Below, piece by piece: positions 1 through 5,330 of a stretch of 5,623 bases of DNA. The notes beneath the pieces are model-generated. The model ran no database searches, was not told where the DNA came from, and saw nothing but the letters and a program-made list of their open reading frames with translations. Position 1 is the first letter of the stretch; the number at the start of each line of letters is the position of its first letter. The position numbers and the translations under genes were made by a program. Source of the stretch: a bacterium HR39. GTDB taxonomy: Bacteria > Pseudomonadota > Alphaproteobacteria > Geminicoccales > Geminicoccaceae. The stretch covers positions 1-5,623 of the forward strand of contig BEIP01000115.1 of assembly GCA_002898955.1 (NCBI GenBank), in the 5' to 3' direction.

Positions 1-109
1 GGCCGATGACGACGGCGATCTGGCCGGGCTCGACGCGGATGGAAGCGCCCTGGAGGATGTCGGCGCCGCCGTAGCCGGCCCGCAGCCCCTCGGCGAGGAG
101 CAGGCTCAC
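1..109 (-). CDS. livF: LIV-type branched-chain amino-acid ABC transporter ATPase LivF, N-terminal 36 codons (partial)
   Basis: This is the second ATPase subunit of a branched-chain amino-acid importer, acting in the cytoplasm beneath the permease pair. Only the first 36 residues are in the window; the gene runs off the left edge. It starts MSLLLAEGLRAGYGGADILQ. The aromatic residue of the A-loop is Tyr13 in the GYGGADILQG stretch, followed by the β-strand IAVVIG that leads into Walker A, which lies just outside. The GTG start (109-107) overlaps the livG stop as GTGA, the usual livG-livF coupling, and the preceding GGAGGAAGAGG run inside the end of livG can serve as ribosome binding site. LivF is preferred over another ABC family because it follows livG directly and its N-terminus fits. 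With so little sequence, the related urea-transporter subunit UrtE cannot be fully excluded. Confidence 0.85.
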   Translation of the reverse strand, partial: MSLLLAEGLRAGYGGADILQGASIRVEPGQIAVVIG

Positions 110-882
110 GCCTCTTCCTCCTCGACCGCCACCGCCCCGAGATAGGCGTCGATCACCTCGCGGTTGCGGCGGATGTCCTCGAAGCGCCCCTGGGTCAGCA
201 CCCGGCCCTCGGCCATGACGATCACCGGATCGCACAGGCGGGCGACCAGGTCCATGTCGTGCTCGACGATGCAGAAGGTGTAGCCGGCCTCGCGGTTGAG
301 CCGGCGGATCAGGTCGACGATGCGCGAGAGCAGCGTCCGGTTGACGCCGGCGCCGGGCTCGTCGAGCAGAACGGTGCGGCACGGGGACATGAGCACCCGT
401 CCCAGCTCCACGAGCTTCTTCTGGCCACCCGAGAGGTGACCGGCGCGCTCGCCCTCGAGGTGCCGCAGGCCGAGCAGGTCCAGGACCTCCCGCGCCCGCG
501 CCACGAGCTTTGCCTCCTGGCGGCGCACCCGGTCCCGGGAGAACCAGGCGTGGACGAGGTTCTCGCCGAGCTGGCCGACGGGCGGCACCAGCAGGCTCTC
601 GAGCACGGTCATGCGGTCGAACATGCGGGGGATCTGGAAGGTGCGCACCAGTCCGCGCCGGTAGAGCCGGTGCGGCGCCAGGCCGGTGACGTCCTCCCCG
701 TCCAGCAGCACCCGTCCCGCGTCCGGCCGCAGGAAGCCGGCGATGATGTTGAAGACGGTGGTCTTGCCGGCGCCGTTGGGTCCGATCAGGGCGGTGATCG
801 AGCCGGTGGGCACGGTGAAGGAGCAGCCGCGCACCGCGCGCACCCCGCCGAAGGACTTCTGCAGGTCGCGGACCTCGATCAC
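106..882 (-). CDS. livG: LIV-type branched-chain amino-acid ABC transporter ATPase LivG
   Basis: This ATP-binding subunit powers uptake of leucine, isoleucine, valine or related substrates together with LivF, the LivH/LivM permeases and a periplasmic binding protein, none of which is complete here. The 258-residue product is of normal family length. Visible motifs are Walker A GPNGAGKT (34-41), the Q-loop TFQI (Gln83), the signature LSGGQKK (150-156), Walker B VLLDEP (171-176) and the switch His208 in VEHDMDL. The helical-domain insertion near 100-125 and the C-terminal DAYLG ending are typical of LivG. The frame stays open upstream to 1146, but that extra stretch is Pro/Arg-rich with no homology to the family. 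The GTG at 882-880, giving VIEVRDLQKSFGG, matches the usual N-terminus. No strong Shine-Dalgarno precedes it, so the exact start is less certain than the gene. It ends in an acidic EEEEA tail and overlaps livF by 4 nt. Confidence 0.94.
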   Translation of the reverse strand: MIEVRDLQKSFGGVRAVRGCSFTVPTGSITALIGPNGAGKTTVFNIIAGFLRPDAGRVLLDGEDVTGLAPHRLYRRGLVRTFQIPRMFDRMTVLESLLVPPVGQLGENLVHAWFSRDRVRRQEAKLVARAREVLDLLGLRHLEGERAGHLSGGQKKLVELGRVLMSPCRTVLLDEPGAGVNRTLLSRIVDLIRRLNREAGYTFCIVEHDMDLVARLCDPVIVMAEGRVLTQGRFEDIRRNREVIDAYLGAVAVEEEEA

Positions 883-956
883 GTGCGGATGCCCCGACTC
901 GCGGCAGCGGGGGAGTTGATGGCGCCGGGCGGGCCGGTCAACGGTCCCGGCCGTCC

Positions 957-1018
957 TGCCACCGGCCGCGCACCTTCCGGTCCCCGCCCCGCGCGATCGC
1001 ACCGGCGGGCCGGTGGCA
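957..1018. repeat. 11-bp perfect inverted repeat with a 40-nt spacer
   Basis: The arm TGCCACCGGCC (957-967) is the exact reverse complement of GGCCGGTGGCA (1008-1018). The right arm can alternatively form a smaller local hairpin, CACCGG/CCGGTG (1000-1005 with 1010-1015) around a CGGG loop, so two mutually exclusive folds exist. There is no U-tract on either side, so it does not look like an intrinsic terminator. It lies upstream of the putative cas promoter and in the presumed leader or promoter zone of livG. A regulator site, a leader structure and chance in GC-rich DNA are all possible. Confidence 0.45.
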
Positions 1019-1083
1019 TCCGTGCGCGCGGGAACGGGCCGGGGCATCGTGCGGACCGCGGGCCCGGGCGGCCCCGGCGCGGC

Positions 1084-1112
1084 TTGACCGTCGGTCGCAC
1101 GATCCCGTATCG
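1084..1112 (+). promoter_or_regulatory. Putative sigma-70-type promoter of the Cascade operon
   Basis: A TTGACC -35 box (1084-1089, 5 of 6 consensus bases) is followed after 17 nt by the weak -10 GTATCG (1107-1112); shifting by one gives TATCGA with an 18-nt spacer. Either would start transcription near 1119 and give a leader of about 40 nt before the cas8e ATG. The region is the least GC-dense part of the intergenic DNA, and the position suits a single promoter for the whole cas block. The -10 match is poor, so an activator or another sigma factor may be needed. Confidence 0.4.
1086..1096. promoter_or_regulatory. Palindromic putative operator overlapping the -35 box
   Basis: GACCG-T-CGGTC is a perfect 5+1+5 palindrome. 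Its left half is the last four bases of the TTGACC -35 element plus the next base, so a bound protein would occlude RNA polymerase. GACCG/CGGTC half-sites resemble those of some TetR-family repressors, but the one-base centre is short and no regulator gene is in the window. Naming a regulator would be a guess. Confidence 0.3.
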
Positions 1113-1147
1113 AGCCTACTGCAGCGAGGTACGACACGAGGGACAAC

Positions 1148-1152
1148 AGGAG
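1148..1152 (+). promoter_or_regulatory. Ribosome binding site of cas8e
   Basis: AGGAG sits 7 nt before the ATG at 1160 and fixes that start. The resulting N-terminus fits the Cse1 family. Confidence 0.75.
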
Positions 1153-1159
1153 CGCGCGG

Positions 1160-2797
1160 ATGGACGGTCTGTGCTGGCTGGATCAAGAACTGCCCTTCCG
1201 GCGCAGGAGCGGGCGGGTCGACCTGCTCACGCCCCTCGCGATCACGGACGCCCACGAGGACGATCCGGTCGTCGCGGTCGAAACCGGCCATCCCGTGACC
1301 GATCTCGGCTTCCGCTTCCTGCTGCGCGATCTGCTGCAGATCGCGCTGGCCCCTCCCGACGAGGAGGCGTGGGCGGAACTCTGGTTCGCGCCGCCCGAGC
1401 CGGAACGCCTGGCCGCGGCCTTCGCGCCCTACCGGCGCGCCCTCGTGCTCGACGACCCCGCCTTTCCCGCGATGCAGGTCCGTCCCGAAGCCGACGACGG
1501 CAGCGGCGAACCGCTGCCGCTCGGTCTGCTGCTGCCCGATGCGCCGAGCAACAACGAGCTGAAGAACCAGCGGGCGTTCTTCGCGCACGCTCCCGCGGTC
1601 GACGCGGTCGGTGCCGGCGTGGTCCTGCCCCTGTTCTACGCGGACATGGTGCTCTTCCCTTCGGCCGGTGGTGGGTATTTCGGCGTGCCGACGGGCGCGC
1701 AATCGGTGAAGTTCGCCGTGGGCGCCGGTTCGCTTTGGCGGAGCCTGTGGGCGAACGTGCTCTCCGGCGACGATCCCTTCTGGCCAAAGGGCACCACCTT
1801 CCCCGCGCCCTGTGACGGTGCGGTGTTCCCATGGCTCGATCCGACGCTACGCCGCTTGGCGCTGGGGCGGGGTCCGGCCGGCACCCGGGAGGTGAAGGCC
1901 GAGGACCGCCATCCGGCCGCCATTCCCATGCCGCGCCGCTATCTGCTGGAACCGCCGACCGAGGGGCGCTGTTCGCTCACCGGCGTCGAGGGGCCGGTGT
2001 TCCGCACCTACCGGCGGTGGCCCGTGGGGCTGCGGTACGATCCCGAAGGCTTCCGGACGGTGTGGGCGGCCGAGCGCGAGACGTGGACGCGCAGCGGCAA
2101 AGAATGGACGCAGTCGTCGTCTGAAGTGGTTAAGGTGGAGACGCCGCTGCGGTTCGACGACTGGCTGGAGGCGGCCTTCTGGAGCGAGCGCAGTCCGCCA
2201 TCGGCCGAGACCACGGCGCGCACCTGGAAGCGGGTGATCCCGGCGCCGGTCGTCCGGCGGGCCGCCGAACGGGTCGAGAAGCTGGAAGCTGAGCTGCTGG
2301 TGGAGGCCGCGGCCCTCGTCTTGGAGGGCAAGGTGCCGGCGGCTTCCGCCGAGCGGCGGCAGCCGCTCTATGCGAGGAGGCTGCAGGAGGAGCTGCAGCT
2401 GGCCGAGCGGGTCCACCGCCTCGTCGCCGCCCTCGGGGAGATGGGCGACGCGCTGGCAAGGGCGGGGAAGGCGGCGGGCGCCGAAGGGGAGCTTCCGGAG
2501 CGGCTTCGCGACGCCCTGCTCACCGCGATGGACGCAGCGGCGGTGGCCTATCCCGCGCGGGTGGTCGAGGCGTGGCGCGCCCACCCGGAGGAGGCCGACT
2601 TCGACCTCGCGGTCGGTCGCATCGAGACGGAGATCCTGGAAGCTGCACGCCGCCGGGCCGTCGAGCTGTTCGACGAGGCCTTCCCGCTGGTCACCCTCGA
2701 CGGCGAGACCCGCCGGGTGCTCGCGGCCCGCCGGGCGCTCGTCCGCGCGCTCCGTAGCATCGTCGATCGCTTCGCCGTGAGGGAGGAGGAGGGATGA
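1160..2797 (+). CDS. cas8e: Type I-E Cascade large subunit Cas8e (Cse1/CasA)
   Basis: This is the large subunit of the Cascade surveillance complex. In the family it recognises the PAM, helps unwind target DNA and recruits Cas3. The product is 545 residues, somewhat longer than the roughly 500 typical of the family. The N-terminal half reads clearly as Cse1: LDQELPFRRRSGRVDLLTPL at the start, AFAPYRRALVLDDPAFPAMQ (87-106), the NNELKNQRAFF segment (131-141), and a glycine-rich stretch FPSAGGGYFG (166-175) at the place of the PAM-sensing glycine loop of E. coli CasA. The middle has RCSLTGVEGPVFRTYRR (270-286), where E. coli has a CxxC zinc site. Here only Cys271 remains, so a zinc ion is unlikely. 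Residues from about 355 to 540 are Ala/Arg/Glu-rich and helical, fitting the C-terminal four-helix bundle, but I do not find the usual GYDMDN-like motif. It is the first gene of the operon and overlaps cse2 by ATGA. Identity is secure from family pattern and position. Confidence 0.95.
   Translation: MDGLCWLDQELPFRRRSGRVDLLTPLAITDAHEDDPVVAVETGHPVTDLGFRFLLRDLLQIALAPPDEEAWAELWFAPPEPERLAAAFAPYRRALVLDDPAFPAMQVRPEADDGSGEPLPLGLLLPDAPSNNELKNQRAFFAHAPAVDAVGAGVVLPLFYADMVLFPSAGGGYFGVPTGAQSVKFAVGAGSLWRSLWANVLSGDDPFWPKGTTFPAPCDGAVFPWLDPTLRRLALGRGPAGTREVKAEDRHPAAIPMPRRYLLEPPTEGRCSLTGVEGPVFRTYRRWPVGLRYDPEGFRTVWAAERETWTRSGKEWTQSSSEVVKVETPLRFDDWLEAAFWSERSPPSAETTARTWKRVIPAPVVRRAAERVEKLEAELLVEAAALVLEGKVPAASAERRQPLYARRLQEELQLAERVHRLVAALGEMGDALARAGKAAGAEGELPERLRDALLTAMDAAAVAYPARVVEAWRAHPEEADFDLAVGRIETEILEAARRRAVELFDEAFPLVTLDGETRRVLAARRALVRALRSIVDRFAVREEEG
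2782..2789 (+). promoter_or_regulatory. Strong ribosome binding site of cse2 inside the end of cas8e
   Basis: GGAGGAGG lies 4 nt before the cse2 ATG, which itself overlaps the cas8e TGA. It is an extended anti-Shine-Dalgarno match, consistent with the high demand for a subunit present in two copies per complex. Confidence 0.75.
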
Positions 2798-3342
2798 GCA
2801 AACCCTATGGCATCGTCGCCCTCTGGCACGGGCGGCTGCTGCGTGATCGCGGCGCCCGTGCCGCCATCCGCCGGGCCCAGACGTGGGACGAGGTGCTGAC
2901 CGTTCCGGCCTTCCTCGACCTGTACAGGCGCATCCACGCCGCCGGGATCCGGATGCCGCCGGAGATCCTGGCGCGCATGGCCCTCGCCGTGTCCGAGGTC
3001 GAGCCGCGGGAGGAGGCCGGGGAGGAAGAGAAGCCGGAAGCACCTCCGGAGCTGAGGCCCGGGCGGGTGTTCGGCCGGCCGCGGCGCGGAGAGGACCGGG
3101 CCCCCGTCTCCTTCGACCGGCTGCGCCGTCTGGTGGAGACGGAAGAGCCCGACCTGTTCGTGCGGCTGCTGCGGGCCGCCCTCGTCCAGGTGGAGGGCGA
3201 GGGACATCCCGTGCACCTCTCTCGGCTGGTGCACGCCTGGCACTTTCCCGCCGAGCGCCTGTCCGCCCGTCGTCGGCTGCTGCTCGACTACGCCGAGACC
3301 GCACCGGAGTCCGAATTCCCACAGCAGGGAGAGACGTCGTGA
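2794..3342 (+). CDS. cse2: Type I-E Cascade small subunit Cse2 (CasB/Cas11e)
   Basis: This all-helical small subunit forms a dimer along the belly of Cascade. It stabilises the crRNA-target hybrid and the displaced strand. The product is 182 residues, against 160 in E. coli. Recognisable blocks are ARAAIRRAQTWDEVLTVPAF (21-40), matching the E. coli IRRVSEPDELRDIPAF block, then PGRVFGRPRRG (89-99), FDRLRRLVETEEPDLFVRLL (107-126) and the C-terminal LSRLVHAWHFPAERLSARRR (142-161) followed by a short acidic tail. The extra length is largely an acidic, proline-bearing linker (about 68-87) between the N- and C-terminal helical domains. The start overlaps the cas8e stop as ATGA, and the stop overlaps the cas7e GTG. 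Cse2 families diverge quickly, so the position between cas8e and cas7e is important support. Confidence 0.94.
   Translation: MSKPYGIVALWHGRLLRDRGARAAIRRAQTWDEVLTVPAFLDLYRRIHAAGIRMPPEILARMALAVSEVEPREEAGEEEKPEAPPELRPGRVFGRPRRGEDRAPVSFDRLRRLVETEEPDLFVRLLRAALVQVEGEGHPVHLSRLVHAWHFPAERLSARRRLLLDYAETAPESEFPQQGETS
3326..3331 (+). promoter_or_regulatory. Ribosome binding site deciding the GTG start of cas7e
   Basis: AGGGAG lies 7 nt before the GTG at 3339. The next in-frame ATG falls 19 codons later, inside the conserved first β-strand region, so the GTG is the real start. Confidence 0.7.
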
Positions 3343-4550
3343 GCGCACCCACCACCCTTTCGCTGCACCTGCTCCTCGCCGTTCCGCCCCACAACATGAA
3401 CCGGGACGAGGATGGCCGGCCCAAGACGGTGGTCTTCGGCGAGGTGCTGCGCGGGCGCATCTCCAGTCAGGCGCGCAAGCGCGCCCTGCGTTTCTTCCCC
3501 GACTTCCCCGAAGGACTGCGGGCGGTTCGCACCCGCGAACTCGGAATCGCGGTCTACCGTCGGCTCAAGGGAGCGGGATTCGACGAAGACCTCGCGAAGT
3601 GGGCCGCGCTGGCCGTGAACGCGGCGGCCGGCGAGAGCGTCAAGTTTCCCAGCCTCGAGAATGAGGACAAGCAGAAGGATGCGAACAAGCAGAAGGATGC
3701 GAAGAAGCGGGAGGTGGAGCGCGAGCAGGATCTGCGCAGCCCCCAGGGTCTGGTCGTCAGCCAACGCGAGCTGCGCAGCCTGGAGGAGAAGCTCGCGCGT
3801 CTCCTCGCCGGGGAAAAGAGCAAACAGGCCGTCAAGGCTTGGGTCGAGGACCTGAAAGAGAACGGCCTGCTTTGCCGCGACGAGATCGACCTCGACATCG
3901 CCCTGTTCGGGCGCATGGTGGCGGCCCGGCCGGAGTTCAACGTGGAGGCGGCGGCCTCCGTCGCCCACGCCCTCACCACCCACGCCTTCGCCGTCGAGGC
4001 GGACTACTTCTCGGCCGGCGAGGAACTCAACATGCTGGGAGAGACCGGAGCGGCCATCACCTCCTACGCCTTCTTCGGCGCCGGCGTGTACTACCAGCAT
4101 GCCTCGCTGCACCTGCCGCTGTTCCGTGACAACCTCAGCAAGGGACGCCCGCCCGAGCGGGTGGAGGAGCTGGTGGACGAGGGGGTGCGGCTCCTGCTGC
4201 GCGGGCTCGCCTTCGCGCTCCCCGGCGGCAAGCGCGGCGCCTTCGCCCACCACAGCCCCGCCGTCTTCGCCCTCGCCGATCTCGACTCCGGGCCGGCCCT
4301 CAACCTCGCCACGGCCTTCCTGGAGCCGGTGCGGGCCGACGAGGACCGGGACCTCGCCAGCGCCTCCATCGAGCGCCTGCGGTGCTTCCACACCGCCCTG
4401 CGCAGGTCCTACGGCCTCGACGGCACGAGCTTCGTCTTCAACGCCTGGCCGCCGGCCCGCGCGGGCAACGAGCCGCCCGAAGGGGAGTTCTGGACCTGGA
4501 AGGCGTTCGAGGACGCGGTCGCGGCGGCGGTCCGTTCCGCGGAGGCTTGA
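3339..4550 (+). CDS. cas7e: Type I-E Cascade backbone subunit Cas7e (Cse4/CasC)
   Basis: Six copies of this RNA-binding RAMP protein polymerise along the crRNA spacer to form the Cascade backbone. The product is 403 residues against about 363 in E. coli. Family signatures are clear: the N-terminal strand LSLHLLLAVPPHNMNRDEDG (7-26) with the conserved Asn-Arg-Asp (21-23), RGRISSQARKRALR (38-51), the DIDLDIALFGRM-type block (DEIDLDIALFGRM, 181-193), ASVAHALTTH (206-215), and the C-terminal ALPGGKRGAFAHHSPA stretch (293-308). Much of the extra length is a highly charged Lys/Glu segment (about 107-130) in the variable helical region, built partly from a perfect DNA tandem duplication. That segment is visibly less GC-rich than the rest of the gene. 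The GTG start overlaps the cse2 stop as GTGA, and cas5e begins 3 nt after the stop. Its neighbours and motifs leave no real alternative. Confidence 0.97.
   Translation: MSAPTTLSLHLLLAVPPHNMNRDEDGRPKTVVFGEVLRGRISSQARKRALRFFPDFPEGLRAVRTRELGIAVYRRLKGAGFDEDLAKWAALAVNAAAGESVKFPSLENEDKQKDANKQKDAKKREVEREQDLRSPQGLVVSQRELRSLEEKLARLLAGEKSKQAVKAWVEDLKENGLLCRDEIDLDIALFGRMVAARPEFNVEAAASVAHALTTHAFAVEADYFSAGEELNMLGETGAAITSYAFFGAGVYYQHASLHLPLFRDNLSKGRPPERVEELVDEGVRLLLRGLAFALPGGKRGAFAHHSPAVFALADLDSGPALNLATAFLEPVRADEDRDLASASIERLRCFHTALRRSYGLDGTSFVFNAWPPARAGNEPPEGEFWTWKAFEDAVAAAVRSAEA
3667..3702 (+). repeat. Perfect 18-bp tandem duplication inside cas7e
   Basis: Two identical 18-bp units lie head to tail (3667-3684 and 3685-3702; unit ACAAGCAGAAGGATGCGA), followed by a decayed partial third (3703-3710). 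The period is a multiple of three, so the frame is kept and the product gains the hexapeptide (D/N)KQKDA twice, at residues 110-121. The repeat is AT-richer than its surroundings. It looks like a replication-slippage product in a loop that tolerates length change. Confidence 0.9.
4541..4545 (+). promoter_or_regulatory. Ribosome binding site deciding the GTG start of cas5e
   Basis: GGAGG lies in the last codons of cas7e, 8 nt before the GTG at 4554. The product then begins PTYLVFDLF, the expected first β-strand of Cas5e. Confidence 0.65.
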
Positions 4551-4553
4551 TCC

Positions 4554-5330
4554 GTGCCGACCTATCTGGTGTTCGATCTCTTCGCCCCTCACGGGTCGTT
4601 CGGCGCGCCCTCCATCTCCGCCGCGTCCAGCGCCTTCCGCTGGAGCGAGCTGGAGCCGCCCCGCTCGGCACTGGTGGGGCTGCTGGCGGCGGCCCTGGGG
4701 CTCGCCCGGGAAGAGCAGGTGCGCGTGGACCGGGACTTCGCCTTCGCCGTGCGGGTGGACGTGCCGCCGGTGCGCGATCCGGCTCCCGACTACCACACCA
4801 TCCTGCCGGGACGTGCGCCGGCCGGACGCGACCGCTGGAGCCGCCTGCAGGAGCAGCGCCACGTGCTGGCCGGCGGGTTCACCGAGGGGTCCATCATCTC
4901 CCGCCGCGAATACTGGACGGCGGGCTGCTTCACCGTGGTGGTGGCCCGCCGGGACGGCACGGCGGAGGGGCTCGCGGAGGCCGCGGCGGCGCTGCGCCGA
5001 CCCGCCTGGCCGCTCTACGTCGGCCGGCGCGCCTGCCCGCTCGGCGCGCCGCCCGATCCCGTCCTCGTCGAGGCACCGGATGTCTGTACCGCCCTGCGCA
5101 CGCGGCCACCGCTGCCGGAACGGCGGCCGGCCTTCCCGGATGCGCTGCGCGACCGGGTGGCGCGGCCCCGCCGCATCCTCTTCGATCCGGGCCTGCCGGG
5201 GGCCCCCGAGCCGCTGCGCACGGTGCTGCGCCGGGACCGGCCGGCGCATCTGCGGCACGGCGACGGCGTGCTGCTGCGGCGCTTCTTCGTGGCCGAACGG
5301 GGAGAATGTCTGGAGGAGGATCCGAGGTGA
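4554..5330 (+). CDS. cas5e: Type I-E Cascade subunit Cas5e (CasD)
   Basis: This RAMP protein caps the 5' handle of the crRNA and links the Cas7e filament to Cas8e. The product is 258 residues against about 224 in E. coli. It opens with the RAMP β-strand YLVFDLFAPHGSFG (4-17), then the helix-forming PPRSALVGLLAAALGL (35-50), where E. coli CasD has PTRSGLLGLLGACLGI. It also has FAVRVD (64-69), the hallmark DYHT (79-82), the strand WTAGCFTVVVA (121-131) and the conserved YVGRRACPLG motif (155-164). The extra length is spread over an Arg/Pro-rich C-terminal third (about 182-240). There is no His-Asn-His nuclease pattern, so it is not one of the HNH-fused Cas5 variants. It begins with GTG 3 nt after cas7e and overlaps cas6e by GTGA. 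Identity is very secure. Confidence 0.96.
   Translation: MPTYLVFDLFAPHGSFGAPSISAASSAFRWSELEPPRSALVGLLAAALGLAREEQVRVDRDFAFAVRVDVPPVRDPAPDYHTILPGRAPAGRDRWSRLQEQRHVLAGGFTEGSIISRREYWTAGCFTVVVARRDGTAEGLAEAAAALRRPAWPLYVGRRACPLGAPPDPVLVEAPDVCTALRTRPPLPERRPAFPDALRDRVARPRRILFDPGLPGAPEPLRTVLRRDRPAHLRHGDGVLLRRFFVAERGECLEEDPR
5312..5319 (+). promoter_or_regulatory. Ribosome binding site deciding the GTG start of cas6e
   Basis: GGAGGAGG lies 7 nt before the GTG at 5327, which overlaps the cas5e TGA. It supports that start over any later ATG, since none occurs until codon 96. Confidence 0.7.

Larger units (their letters stand above)
883..1159. other. Divergent intergenic region between livG and the Cascade operon
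   Basis: The 277 bp separate two genes transcribed away from each other, so the region should carry promoters for both. I see no RNA gene, CRISPR repeat or convincing small gene. On the plus strand there is a plausible promoter and a palindrome, listed separately. On the minus strand a TTGACC (941-936) with a weak TCAACT 16 nt further on (919-914) could be a livG promoter, but the -10 matches only 3 of 6 consensus bases, so it is only a candidate. Open frames crossing the region on both strands are Arg/Pro/Gly-rich and look like chance readings of GC-rich DNA. Confidence 0.7.

Noticed and set aside
879..1100. A 73-codon minus-strand frame whose TGA overlaps the livG GTG, looking like a coupled leader gene
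   Set aside because: The product is compositionally biased, has no recognisable features, and the overlap is easily explained by chance in GC-rich DNA. Its own start has no good ribosome binding site that I can see.
883..1146. N-terminal extension of LivG of 88 residues
   Set aside because: The frame is open, but the residues are Pro/Arg/Gly-rich and precede the conserved IEVRDLQKSFGG start. It would also run through the cas promoter.
259..1815. A 518-codon open frame on the plus strand crossing livG, the intergenic region and cas8e
   Set aside because: It opposes livG and lies out of frame with cas8e, and the product is low-complexity Arg/Ala/Gly. Both overlapped genes are well supported.
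1823..1830. GTGTTCCC, resembling the start of type I-E CRISPR repeats
   Set aside because: It is an isolated 8-mer inside conserved cas8e coding sequence; no repeat-spacer periodicity follows.
3732..3780. Direct repeat CTGCGCAGCC at 3732 and 3771 in cas7e
   Set aside because: It is a 10-mer with a palindromic core, encodes Leu-Arg-Ser twice in common codons, and is expected by chance at this composition.
4554..5330. Possible HNH-nuclease fusion on the longer than usual Cas5e
   Set aside because: The extra residues are Arg/Pro-rich and too few for an HNH domain, and no spaced His-Asn-His pattern is present.
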